A stretch of DNA of 64,000 nucleotides from NCBI RefSeq assembly GCF_024199925.1, contig NZ_JANADR010000001.1, forward strand, positions 6,513,501-6,577,500, written 5' to 3'. Numbering within the stretch: the stretch's first letter is position 1; the number at the start of each line of letters is the position of its first letter. Below the pieces are notes generated by a model. It saw only the letters and a program-made list of their open reading frames with translations. It ran no database searches and was not told the DNA's origin. This document shows positions 14,996 to 22,772 of the stretch, piece by piece. The DNA comes from Bradyrhizobium sp. CCGUVB1N3 (lineage in GTDB: Bacteria > Pseudomonadota > Alphaproteobacteria > Rhizobiales > Xanthobacteraceae). The position numbers were made by a program, and so were the translations under genes.

Positions 14996-15610
14996 ATGGG
15001 GCATGAGAATGATCCGATCGCTGATTCGCGATCGTCGGCTTGGTACGAAAGCAGCACTTCTCCGCACGAAGAGCTCGAACTCGCCCGGTTGAAAGCCGCC
15101 CGTGCCAAGGCTTCCGAGGAGACCGCTGCTGCGATCGCCCGCGAGCTGAACGGCCCCCTGACCGCCCTTCTCCTCTACATGGGCGAGATCAAGCATCACA
15201 GCGACCAGCTTTCCCCGGTCTCCGCCGACCGGGCCTATTTGCAGCGCGTTGTCGAGAATGCGCTGGCGCAGACCGAGCGCGTCTGCACGCTGGTCAAGCA
15301 GCTTGACGGCGCGCCGCGGAACGGAGCGTCAGGGATCGACGACACCGAGGCGAGTGCCGGACGCGCGCCGCTCGCTTTGCGCCCGGCCGGCAGCGAGCTC
15401 TCCGGCCCGCATGGCTCGAAGCGGTTGACCAGGCGCGAACGCGAGGTGCTGCGGCTGATCAGCGAAGGCTATTCGAACAAGCAGGGCGCGCTGCGGATGC
15501 AGATCAGCCCGCGCACCTTCGAGAGCCATCGCGCGGAGGCTATGCGCAAGCTCGGGGCGCGCAACACCGCGGATCTGGTCCGCGCGGCGCTGCTGCATTC
15601 GATCGATTGA
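14996..15610 (+). CDS. LuxR-type regulator fused to a degenerate histidine-kinase dimerisation domain
   Basis: This is a 204-aa protein. Residues ~25-105 look like a histidine-kinase DHp helical hairpin: IARELNGPLTALLLYMGEI (47-65) aligns with the usual H-box A-H-E-L-N-Q-P-L-T-A, but the phospho-accepting His is Arg49. There is no ATPase domain and no receiver. Residues ~138-200 form a LuxR/FixJ-type HTH: LTRREREVLRLISEGYSNKQ, then ISPRTFESHRAEAMRKLGARN. It is closely similar to the HTH of the response regulator at 25122. It probably binds DNA as a dimer, using the helical domain for dimerisation or for contact with a kinase rather than as a phosphorylation switch. Confidence 0.8.
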   Translation: MGHENDPIADSRSSAWYESSTSPHEELELARLKAARAKASEETAAAIARELNGPLTALLLYMGEIKHHSDQLSPVSADRAYLQRVVENALAQTERVCTLVKQLDGAPRNGASGIDDTEASAGRAPLALRPAGSELSGPHGSKRLTRREREVLRLISEGYSNKQGALRMQISPRTFESHRAEAMRKLGARNTADLVRAALLHSID

Positions 15611-15653
15611 GGCGGGCTGTGACGGGCGGCGGCGGACTGTCTGCTGTGTCGTC

Positions 15654-15902
15654 TCAGTAATAGTCGTCCGCGAAGGGGCGCGCGCGCGAGTTCGGACGCC
15701 GCGGCTTCACCTCGTCCTTCGGCGCGCTCGGGATGATCGTGACGGTCCAGCGCTGCGGGATGCTCGATTCCTGTTCCAGCACGGAGCGCACGAAGCCGGT
15801 CACCGTCGCCTCGCCCGATTTCACCGTCGCCATGCGGCCGTTGAACTGGGCAATGCGGAAGCGGCGGACTTCCTTCTGGTCCGCAGTTTCAAAGGTGAAC
15901 AT
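15654..15902 (-). CDS. Small protein of unknown function (82 aa)
   Basis: This compact beta-rich protein begins MFTFETADQKEVRRFRIAQF, continues GRMATVKSGEATVTGFVRSV and IPQRWTVTIIP, and ends in a basic tail (KPRRPNSRARPFADDYY). The strand pattern resembles small OB/SH3-like folds, but no family is recognised. Upstream of its start is an imperfect 15-bp direct repeat (15941-15970). It is convergent with the LuxR-type gene. Confidence 0.65.
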   Translation of the reverse strand: MFTFETADQKEVRRFRIAQFNGRMATVKSGEATVTGFVRSVLEQESSIPQRWTVTIIPSAPKDEVKPRRPNSRARPFADDYY

Positions 15903-15940
15903 GGAAACCCTCCTGGTCTCGCGCGACTATCGTCGCCTAT

Positions 15941-15970
15941 GATTAGCCAAGTGTTGATTAGCCATGTGTG
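15941..15970. repeat. 15-bp tandem direct repeat
   Basis: The units are gattagccaagtgtt (15941-15955) and gattagccatgtgtg (15956-15970), differing at two bases. It lies 39 bp upstream of the 82-aa gene start, in the position of a promoter or regulator site. Confidence 0.6.
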
Positions 15971-16004
15971 AAAATCCCAAGCCGTAGAAGTACGGCGGGA
16001 TTTT
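15971..16004 (-). terminator. Terminator after the Hpt gene
   Basis: Nested arms aaaatccc/gggatttt (15971-15978, 15997-16004) and ccgta/tacgg give a strong hairpin with A and T runs on the outside. It starts ten bases after the Hpt stop codon and ends that minus-strand transcript. Confidence 0.8.
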
Positions 16005-16014
16005 GCGCGAGGGA

Positions 16015-16389
16015 TCAGGCGTCCTCGTCGCGCGCCGCGGCGTAGGCTTTCGTCATCGCGTCCAGCAGCTTGCGATAGGCGACGTCATCGAGCGCCGCCG
16101 CGTTTCGCTCGAGCTGCTGGGCGAGCGCCGCGAGCCGCTGATAGCCGAAGGTACGCGCCGCGCTCTTCAGCGAATGGGCTTCGCGCTCGATCCGAGCGCG
16201 CTGCTGCGCGAGCGCAAGATCGCCGAACAGCTTCAGGCGCGCATCGGTCTCGCTCCAGAACACGGCGCGGACCTCGCCGGCCCCGTGTTCTCCGATCTCG
16301 CGCACCAGCGCCTGGAATGCACCGGGATCCCGCGCCGGCTCGGCGGCGAGGGAGGATTCGAAAGACGACCGGGCGGCAGCTTCGCGCAT
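16015..16389 (-). CDS. Stand-alone Hpt phosphotransfer protein
   Basis: This 124-aa, largely helical protein contains the Hpt motif EREAHSLKSAARTFGYQRLA, with the phospho-accepting His at residue 72 and the usual H-S-L-K-S-A-A and Gly spacing. It continues with LAQQLERNAAALDDVAYRKL. Hpt proteins relay phosphate between hybrid kinases and response regulators. The hybrid kinase at 25933-29439 ends in a receiver domain and lacks its own Hpt, so this protein is one possible partner; that link is an inference. A terminator follows at 15971-16004. Confidence 0.85.
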   Translation of the reverse strand: MREAAARSSFESSLAAEPARDPGAFQALVREIGEHGAGEVRAVFWSETDARLKLFGDLALAQQRARIEREAHSLKSAARTFGYQRLAALAQQLERNAAALDDVAYRKLLDAMTKAYAAARDEDA

Positions 16390-16476
16390 GAGACGGTTCT
16401 ATCGGCCGAACGTCTACGCCGTGTAAATGTCATGCCTGGGGACAATACGCATGATCGGGCGGCAGCGGGCAGCGGA

Positions 16477-17175
16477 TCATCGCGGCCCGAGCAACCGGTC
16501 GTACTGCGCCTTCACCGTGGCGTAGCATTCGCAGGCGGTCTGGCGCAGCCCGTCGAGATTGTTGATCTGGATATGGCCGCGGCTGTAGTGGATGAAATTG
16601 GCCTGTTGCAGCGTGTTGGCGACCAGCGAGACGCTGTTGCGCCGCGCGCCGATCATCTGCGCCAGATTTTCCTGGGTCAGCAGCAGCCTGACGTCGCCCG
16701 ACAGGTCATGGATCTGCAACAGGCACCGCGACAGCCGCGACTCCACGGGATGGGCGGCATTGCAGCCGGCGGTCTGTTGGACCTGCGCATAGACCGCAAG
16801 CGCATGGCGCGTCAGCAAGGTCCGCAGGGAGGAACTTTGGTCGGCCGCGGCGCGCAAACGGTCGAGATCCATCACCGAGGCCATGCCGCCGACGAGCACC
16901 ACCGCGCTGTTCAGCGCGCTCGCATCACCCATCGCCGACAAGGCTCCGAGCAGACTGTCGCGGCCGATCATCGCGACCTGCACATGCTCGCCCTTGGCGA
17001 GTTCCACGACCAGCGAGATCACGCCGCGATGCAGGAAATAGGCGCGCTTGAGCGCTTCGCCCGTCTCCACCAGTACGGTCTCATGGGGCAGATCGGTGAT
17101 GCGTAAGTGCGGGCGGATCAACTCGTAATCATCCGCCGACAGCGCAGACAGGAAACCATTGGATGGACGCACCAT
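16477..17175 (-). CDS. Crp/Fnr-family transcription regulator (paralogue A)
   Basis: This is a 232-aa protein. The N-terminal cyclic-nucleotide-binding-like jelly roll includes FLHRGVISLVVELAKGEHVQ and AMIGRDSLLGALSAMG. It is followed by a dimer helix and a C-terminal winged helix, LLLTQENLAQMIGARRNSVSLVANTLQQANF, and then IHYSRGHIQINNLDGL. The recognition helix reads ARRNSVSL, unlike the RETVGR of CRP, so its DNA site should differ. The cAMP-binding Arg-Ser pair is absent, and no Cys cluster for FeS is seen. ATG 17175 is used; an ATG at 17235 is also possible. It is similar throughout to the next gene upstream, suggesting an old duplication. Confidence 0.85.
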   Translation of the reverse strand: MVRPSNGFLSALSADDYELIRPHLRITDLPHETVLVETGEALKRAYFLHRGVISLVVELAKGEHVQVAMIGRDSLLGALSAMGDASALNSAVVLVGGMASVMDLDRLRAAADQSSSLRTLLTRHALAVYAQVQQTAGCNAAHPVESRLSRCLLQIHDLSGDVRLLLTQENLAQMIGARRNSVSLVANTLQQANFIHYSRGHIQINNLDGLRQTACECYATVKAQYDRLLGPR

Positions 17176-17325
17176 CGTTTCCAAAGCTGCCTCCCGTCTT
17201 TCCCGGCCGGCGAAGCGCTGTCGTGCGTTCGCCATCCCTCGCACGGGTCCATGACGCCCATCATGTGCCTCCCGGGATATGTTGGCAATTGGACATATAG
17301 CGTCCTGAAGGTCGTAAGGAGCCTG

Positions 17326-17345
17326 TGTGCACGTCGGCATGCACA
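17326..17345. promoter_or_regulatory. Inverted repeat upstream of Crp/Fnr paralogue A
   Basis: Arms tgtgca and tgcaca are separated by 8 nt. The element lies about 150 bp upstream of the 17175 start and 34 bp past the stop of paralogue B. It could be a binding site for one of these regulators. No match to a known consensus is claimed. Confidence 0.35.
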
Positions 17346-17378
17346 TGAAGTTGCGTCACCACGACGCAGCCTGCCGGC

Positions 17379-18089
17379 TCACGGAGCGGATACCAGTAGC
17401 CGTGCATAGGCATTTTTCACCGCGCCGTGACACGCGCAGCATGTTGCCTCCAACGCATGCGCGTCGGTAATCTCGATGTGGCCTCGGCTGTAACGGATGA
17501 TGCCGGCCCGCTGTAGCGAATGCGCCACCAGCGAGATCGCATTGCGCCGAACGCCGATCATCTGCGCCAGCAGCTCCTGTGTCAGCGGAACGGTTGCGCT
17601 GTCGCAGAGGTCGCGGGCGCGCAGCAGCCAGCGCGCAAGCTTGGCTTCGACCGGATGCAACGTGTTGCAGAGCACGGATTGTTGCGCGTGGGCCAGCAGC
17701 GCCTGCTCGTGGCGAACCATCAGGCGACGGAACCGCGGGCTTCTGTCGGCGATACGGCGAAACGCGGCGCAGTCCAGGCTCACGGCCGTGCCTGGAAACA
17801 ACACGACCGCGTCCGCCAGTGCAGCCCAGCCGGCCAGTGCCGCGCCGCCGCCGATGACGCTGTCGCGGCCCAGCATCGCCACCTCGATCGTCTGTCCGTC
17901 TGCGAGATTGACCGTTATCGAGACCGCGCCGCGAAGCGGGAAGTAGACCTGCTTCGGCGGAGCTCCGTCCACCCCGAGGGACATCTCCCTGACCAGCTCG
18001 ACAGTCGCGAGATGGGGCTCCAGCAGCGCGAAGTCCGCCGCATCGAGCGTCCTGAGCAATTGATTGGGCGGGCGACCGCTGGCAGTCAT
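17379..18089 (-). CDS. Crp/Fnr-family transcription regulator (paralogue B)
   Basis: This 236-aa protein has the same architecture as its downstream neighbour. It has a beta-roll with VYFPLRGAVSITVNLADGQT and EVAMLGRDSVIGGGAALAG, then TVPLTQELLAQMIGVRRNAISLVAHSLQRAG and IIRYSRGHIEITDAHALE as HTH and wing. The recognition helix VRRNAISL matches paralogue A (ARRNSVSL), so both may read related sites. The usual cAMP residues are not kept. Proteins of this subgroup with an RRN helix are common as stress or general regulators in Bradyrhizobium; the actual ligand is unknown. Confidence 0.85.
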   Translation of the reverse strand: MTASGRPPNQLLRTLDAADFALLEPHLATVELVREMSLGVDGAPPKQVYFPLRGAVSITVNLADGQTIEVAMLGRDSVIGGGAALAGWAALADAVVLFPGTAVSLDCAAFRRIADRSPRFRRLMVRHEQALLAHAQQSVLCNTLHPVEAKLARWLLRARDLCDSATVPLTQELLAQMIGVRRNAISLVAHSLQRAGIIRYSRGHIEITDAHALEATCCACHGAVKNAYARLLVSAP

Positions 18090-18907
18090 GCGAAATCAAT
18101 CCGGCTGCTGTCCGTCATCATGCTGCACATGGTGCTTCGTGATGCAGTTGCACGGCTTGACCTAATGTACAACAAAGGTTGCGCGCGGGTCTATATGCAC
18201 GTTATGGGGCAAGCACGTTGCCGCCCTCGAGCGCGCCCGGTTGATCTGATGATCGTCGACATCTTCATGCCGCACATGCGCGGCTTCGAGTCGGTCCGCA
18301 TCTTCCACAAGCGCGCGCCCGCTATGCCGCTGATCGCGATGTCCGGCTATGACTTCGCTAATCGAACCACGTCGGCAAAACGTCCGGTCGCGCGGTTGGG
18401 TTAGCGCGCTCTCGGTCGACGCGCTCATGGGGTAAGGGTCTGTTTACCTCAAAGGCCCATCGCGTGCGTCGCGGTCGGGGCAGCAATCGCCCACCTCACG
18501 GGCGATGACGGATGCGGAAGATTTGATTCAACCCGCGCGGCGCCGGCATAGCGCCTTTCACCGCCGAGGCTTTCCTTTACAGCGCGTGCCGCGACATGCG
18601 GCGCGCCGACCGTTTGCGTCATCGCCGCGACGCCTGCGGCCGGTTTTGTCGAAAGCCGCCAGGGCGCTGCGCCAAACGACAAAGTTGTCTTCAATATCCG
18701 TATTAGCACGGAGGTCGAAATTAACGCGGCCGTGAAATGCGATGTCTAACGATTGAAGGGAGCGCACTGCGTCGATTGTGAGAAGGCGGATCGGCGTCAC
18801 CACGACACATCCGCTTGGCGAAGATGCTGGTCGTGAAGGGCCGTCAGGCAAGTCGCGATCAAGGCCGGGAAGCCGGTGGCGAGTCCAAGGTTGGTAAGGC
18901 GTATTCC
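18090..18907. other. Long intergenic region before the che operon
   Basis: Apart from the decayed receiver fragment at 18208-18404, no gene is supported in these 818 bases. Part of it (18690-18750) is AT-richer, with caatatccgtattagcacgg, and may hold the che promoter. The cheA frame is open upstream to 18815 (TTG), but the real start is judged to be 18908. Confidence 0.45.
18208..18404 (+). pseudogene. Frameshifted fragment of a single-domain response regulator
   Basis: In one frame (18211-18240) the DNA reads KHVAALERAR. In a second frame, from 18237, it reads PVDLMIVDIFMPHMRGFESV, then RIFHKRAPAMPLIAMSGYDF and soon a stop. Together these match the middle of a CheY-like receiver, including the phospho-Asp in VDIFMP. 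The expected start (acidic pair) and end (conserved Lys) are missing, and the two parts are out of frame. It is therefore a remnant, not a working gene. Confidence 0.75.
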
Positions 18908-21763
18908 ATGGATGATCTGTTGCGGGAGTTTTTGACGGAGACCAGCGAGAGCCTGGACACCGTCGACAATCAGCTGGTGAAGTTCGAGCAGGAGCCGAAC
19001 AACGCCAAGATCCTGGATAACATCTTCCGCCTGGTTCACACCATCAAGGGGACGTGCGGCTTTCTGGGATTGCCGCGGCTCGAAGCGCTGGCGCATGCCG
19101 GCGAGACGCTGATGGGCAAATTCCGTGACGGCATGCCGGTGACCGCCGAGGCGGTGACGGTGATCCTGTCGTCGATCGACCGCATCAAGGAGATTCTGGC
19201 CGGGCTCGAGGCGACCGAAGCCGAGCCCGAGGGCACCGACCGCGATCTCATCGACAAGCTGGAAGCGATGGTCGAGCAGGGCATGGCGGCTATGTCAGCG
19301 TCGGCGCAGCCGATCGCGTCAGCGTCGGCGCAGCCGATGCCGGCGGCAGGTAGCGCTGCGCCCGTTGCCGAAGCCCCGCCGCTGGTGCCGGAAGTCCCTG
19401 TTGCGGCTGCGCCCGCGCCCGCAAAAGAGATGACCACGGGTTCGCTGATCGACCAGACGCTGGAGCGGCCGCTGCGTCCGGGCGAAGTGTCGCTGGACGA
19501 GCTCGAGCGCGCCTTCCGCGAGACCGCGATCGAAGCGCCTGCGCCCGCTGCCAAGGCCGAGGTGAAGGCGCCCGCGGCCTCTCCGGCAGCTGCGGTCGCC
19601 AAGGAAGCCGTCAAGGAAGCCGCCAAGGACGCCAAGGCGCCCAAGGAGAAGGCCGCGCCGAAGAAGTCGATGGCCGACGAGGGGGCCAGCGAAGGCGACC
19701 GCGTCGCCAACCAGTCGATCCGCGTCAACGTGGATACGCTGGAGCATCTGATGACCATGGTCTCCGAGCTGGTCCTGACCCGCAACCAGCTTCTGGAGAT
19801 CTCCCGCCGCAACGAGGACACCGAGTTCAAGGTGCCGTTGCAGCGGCTGTCCAACGTCACCGCCGAGCTGCAGGAAGGCGTCATGAAGACGCGCATGCAG
19901 CCGATCGGCAATGCCTGGCAGAAGCTGCCGCGCATCGTCCGCGATCTCTCGAGCGAACTCGGCAAGCAGATCGAGCTGGAGATGCACGGCGCCGACACCG
20001 AGCTCGACCGCCAGGTGCTCGACCTGATCAAGGACCCGCTCACCCATATGGTGCGCAACTCCGCCGACCATGGCCTGGAGACCCCGGCCGAGCGCACGGC
20101 GAGCGGCAAGGGCGAGCAGGGCACCATTCGGCTGTCCGCCTATCACGAGGGCGGCCACATCATCATCTGCATCGCCGACAACGGCAGAGGCCTCAACACC
20201 GAGAAGATCAAGGCCAAGGCGCTCTCGAGCGGTCTCGTCACCGAGGCCGAGCTGGAGAAGATGAGCGAAGCCCAGATCCACAAGTTCATCTTCGCGCCGG
20301 GCTTCTCGACCGCGGCCGCCATCACCTCGGTCTCGGGCCGCGGCGTCGGCATGGACGTGGTGCGCACCAATATCGACCAGATCGGCGGCACCATCGACAT
20401 CAAGAGCGTCGCCGGTGAAGGCTCGTCCGTCACCATCAAGATCCCGCTGACGCTGGCCATCGTCTCCGCGCTGATCGTGGAAGCCGCCGGCGACCGCTTT
20501 GCCATTCCGCAGCTCTCGGTCGTCGAGCTGGTGCGGGCCCGCGCCAACTCCGAGCACCGCATCGAGCGCATCAAGGACACCGCGGTCTTGAGGTTGCGCA
20601 ACAAGCTGCTGCCGCTGATCCACCTCAAGAAGCTCCTCAAGATCGACGACGGCGCAGCCTCCGATCCCGAGAACGGCTTTATCGTGGTCACCCAGGTCGG
20701 CAGCCAGACCTTCGGCATCGTGGTCGACGGCGTGTTCCACACCGAAGAAATCGTGGTCAAGCCGATGTCGACCAAGCTGCGCCACATCGACATGTTCTCG
20801 GGCAATACGATCCTGGGCGATGGCGCCGTCATCATGATCATCGACCCCAACGGCATTGCCAAGGCGCTCGGCGCCTCCGGCTCCTCGGCCCATGACATGA
20901 CCGACGAGAATGCCGGCCATCACATCGGAAGTGGCGAGCAGACCACCTCGCTGCTGGTGTTCCGCGCCGGCTCCAGCCAGCCCAAGGCGGTCCCGCTCGG
21001 CCTCGTCACGCGCCTGGAGGAGCTGCCGGCCGACAAGATCGAGTTCAGCAACGGCCGTTACATGGTGCAGTACCGCGAGCAGCTGATGCCGCTGGTCGCC
21101 ATCGAGGGCGTCACCATCGCCGCCCAGGGCGCCCAGCCGATCCTGGTGTTTGCCGATGACGGCCGCTCCATGGGCCTCGTCGTCGACGAGATCATCGACA
21201 TCGTCGAGGAGCGCCTCAACATCGAGGTCGGCGGCTCCAGCGCCGGCATTTTGGGCTCGGCCGTGATCAAGGGCCAGGCCACCGAGGTGATCGACGTCGG
21301 CCACTTCCTGCCGATGGCGTTCGCCGACTGGTTCACCCGCAAGGAGATGAAGCCGTCGATGGCCTCGCAGTCGGTGCTGCTGGTCGACGACTCGGCCTTC
21401 TTCCGCAACATGCTGGCGCCGGTGCTGAAGGCGGCCGGCTACCGCGTCCGTACCGCGCCGACCGCGCAGGAGGGCCTGGCTGCGCTGCGCGCGCAGAGCT
21501 TCGACGTCGTGCTGACCGACATCGAGATGCCCGACATGAACGGGTTCGAGTTCGCCGAAACGATCCGCTCCGACCACAATCTCGGCGCGATGCCGATCAT
21601 CGGGCTCTCGGCGCTGGTCTCGCCGGCGGCGATCGAGCGCGGCCGGCAGGCCGGCTTCCACGACTATGTCGCCAAGTTCGACCGTCCCGGTCTGATCGCG
21701 GCGCTGAAGGAACAGACGGCAGGTGCCGCCGGCGCCTCCGAGCTGAGCCGGGCGGCGGCGTAG
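18908..21763 (+). CDS. cheA: Chemotaxis histidine kinase CheA with two CheW-like domains and a C-terminal receiver
   Basis: This is a 951-aa protein. P1 Hpt domain at the N-terminus: FRLVHTIKGTCGFLG with phospho-His at residue 44. An Ala/Pro/Lys-rich linker (~115-260) replaces a recognisable P2. P3/P4: VDTLEHLMTMVSELVLTRNQ, then HMVRNSADHGLETP (N box), IADNGRGLN and GRGVGMDVVRTNI (G boxes). Then come two CheW-like parts: ALIVEAAGDRFAIPQLSVVE and, later, LVFRAGSSQPKAVPLGLVTR. The last ~125 residues are a receiver, SVLLVDDSAFFRNML ... LTDIEMPDMNGFEF ... VAKFDR. It phosphorylates CheY in response to receptors; the receiver may act as a phosphate sink. It is the first gene of cheA-cheW-cheY-cheR-PilZ. 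ATG 18908 gives the standard N-terminus. Confidence 0.95.
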   Translation: MDDLLREFLTETSESLDTVDNQLVKFEQEPNNAKILDNIFRLVHTIKGTCGFLGLPRLEALAHAGETLMGKFRDGMPVTAEAVTVILSSIDRIKEILAGLEATEAEPEGTDRDLIDKLEAMVEQGMAAMSASAQPIASASAQPMPAAGSAAPVAEAPPLVPEVPVAAAPAPAKEMTTGSLIDQTLERPLRPGEVSLDELERAFRETAIEAPAPAAKAEVKAPAASPAAAVAKEAVKEAAKDAKAPKEKAAPKKSMADEGASEGDRVANQSIRVNVDTLEHLMTMVSELVLTRNQLLEISRRNEDTEFKVPLQRLSNVTAELQEGVMKTRMQPIGNAWQKLPRIVRDLSSELGKQIELEMHGADTELDRQVLDLIKDPLTHMVRNSADHGLETPAERTASGKGEQGTIRLSAYHEGGHIIICIADNGRGLNTEKIKAKALSSGLVTEAELEKMSEAQIHKFIFAPGFSTAAAITSVSGRGVGMDVVRTNIDQIGGTIDIKSVAGEGSSVTIKIPLTLAIVSALIVEAAGDRFAIPQLSVVELVRARANSEHRIERIKDTAVLRLRNKLLPLIHLKKLLKIDDGAASDPENGFIVVTQVGSQTFGIVVDGVFHTEEIVVKPMSTKLRHIDMFSGNTILGDGAVIMIIDPNGIAKALGASGSSAHDMTDENAGHHIGSGEQTTSLLVFRAGSSQPKAVPLGLVTRLEELPADKIEFSNGRYMVQYREQLMPLVAIEGVTIAAQGAQPILVFADDGRSMGLVVDEIIDIVEERLNIEVGGSSAGILGSAVIKGQATEVIDVGHFLPMAFADWFTRKEMKPSMASQSVLLVDDSAFFRNMLAPVLKAAGYRVRTAPTAQEGLAALRAQSFDVVLTDIEMPDMNGFEFAETIRSDHNLGAMPIIGLSALVSPAAIERGRQAGFHDYVAKFDRPGLIAALKEQTAGAAGASELSRAAA

Positions 21764-21811
21764 AGCATGATCCGGAAAAGTGTGAAGCGGTTTTCCGACA
21801 AGATCATACTC
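21763..21811. repeat. Rhizobial palindromic repeat inside the che operon
   Basis: The element starts gagcatgatccggaaaag and ends ttttccgacaagatcatactc. The arms gagcatgatc/gatcatactc and cggaaaa/ttttccg pair into a long hairpin. It begins at the last base of the cheA stop codon and ends 24 bases before the cheW start. This sequence is a widely dispersed repeat in Rhizobiales genomes. Confidence 0.8.
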
Positions 21812-21834
21812 ATAAAGAACCAGGGGAAACACAG

Positions 21835-22308
21835 ATGAGCAGCAAGACGCAAAGCAGCGAAGGCGCCATGGTCGAATACGTCACCGCGATGATCGGCGGC
21901 CAGCTGTTCGGCCTGCCGATCTCGCGCGTCCAGGACGTGTTCATGCCCGAGCGCGTCACCCGCGTTCCCCTGGCCTCGCGCGAGATCGCGGGGGTCTTGA
22001 ACCTGCGCGGCCGCATCGTCACCGTCGTCGACATGCGCGCCCGCCTCGGCCTGCCGCGGCCCGAGGACGGCAAGGTGCCGATGGCGGTCGGCGTCGACCT
22101 GCGCGGCGAGTCCTATGGCCTCCTGATCGACACGATCGGCGAAGTGCTGCGCCTGCCCGTGGACGGCAAAGAGGAAAACCCCGTCAACCTCGACCCCCGC
22201 ATGGCCAAGCTCGCCGGCGGCGTCCACCGCCTCGACGGCCAGCTCATGGTCGTCCTCGACGTCGATCGCGTCCTCGAGCTCGAAACCAAAGTGCAAATGG
22301 CTGCGTGA
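21835..22308 (+). CDS. cheW: Chemotaxis coupling protein CheW
   Basis: This 157-aa single CheW domain reads EYVTAMIGGQLFGLPISRVQ, DVFMPERVTRVPLASREIAG, VLNLRGRIVTVVDMRARLGL and YGLLIDTIGEVLRLP. CheW links CheA to chemoreceptors at the inner membrane. It lies 71 bases after cheA, separated by a palindromic repeat, and 30 bases before cheY. The start ATG follows an AGGGGA sequence with normal spacing. Confidence 0.96.
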   Translation: MSSKTQSSEGAMVEYVTAMIGGQLFGLPISRVQDVFMPERVTRVPLASREIAGVLNLRGRIVTVVDMRARLGLPRPEDGKVPMAVGVDLRGESYGLLIDTIGEVLRLPVDGKEENPVNLDPRMAKLAGGVHRLDGQLMVVLDVDRVLELETKVQMAA

Positions 22309-22338
22309 GCCCAACAACATCGAAGCCGGAGAACTAAA

Positions 22339-22725
22339 ATGAAGACATGTTTGGTCGTCGATGATTCCAGCGTCGTGCGCAAGATCGCGCGCCGCATCCT
22401 GGAAGGCCTCGAATTCGAAGTGACTGAAGCCGAGGACGGCTCGAAGGCGCTGGAGGTCTGCCGGCAGAAGCTGCCCGATGCCGTGCTGCTCGACTGGAAC
22501 ATGCCGGTCATGGACGGCTTCGAGTTCATGGGCCACATGCGCCGCCTGCCCGGCGGCGACCAGCCCAAGGTCGTGTTCTGCACCACCGAGAACAACGTCG
22601 CCCACATCGCCCAGGCGCTCAGCGGCGGCGCCAATGAATACATCATGAAGCCGTTCGACAAGGACATCATCGCCGACAAGTTCGCTGAAGTCGGTTTGAT
22701 CCCTGTCGGACAAGCCTTTGCTTAA
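22339..22725 (+). CDS. cheY: Chemotaxis response regulator CheY
   Basis: This 128-aa single receiver domain has the acidic pair D8-D9 (CLVVDDSSVVRK), the phospho-Asp at residue 52 (VLLDWNMPVMDGFEFM), the Thr in VVFCTTENN and the Lys in MKPFDKD, so all active-site residues are present. It should be phosphorylated by CheA and act on the flagellar motor or as a phosphate sink. It sits between cheW and cheR, with about 30-50 base spacing. A GGAG precedes the ATG. Confidence 0.93.
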   Translation: MKTCLVVDDSSVVRKIARRILEGLEFEVTEAEDGSKALEVCRQKLPDAVLLDWNMPVMDGFEFMGHMRRLPGGDQPKVVFCTTENNVAHIAQALSGGANEYIMKPFDKDIIADKFAEVGLIPVGQAFA

Positions 22726-22772
22726 GTCTTCCTGGCCTGAGTGTTTCCGGTAATCCTGCGAGAGGCTGCCCA

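Noticed and set aside
19319..21832. 837-aa minus-strand frame opposite cheA
   Set aside because: It is an antisense shadow of a GC-rich gene, composed of His/Asp/Arg/Gly-rich text without any fold.
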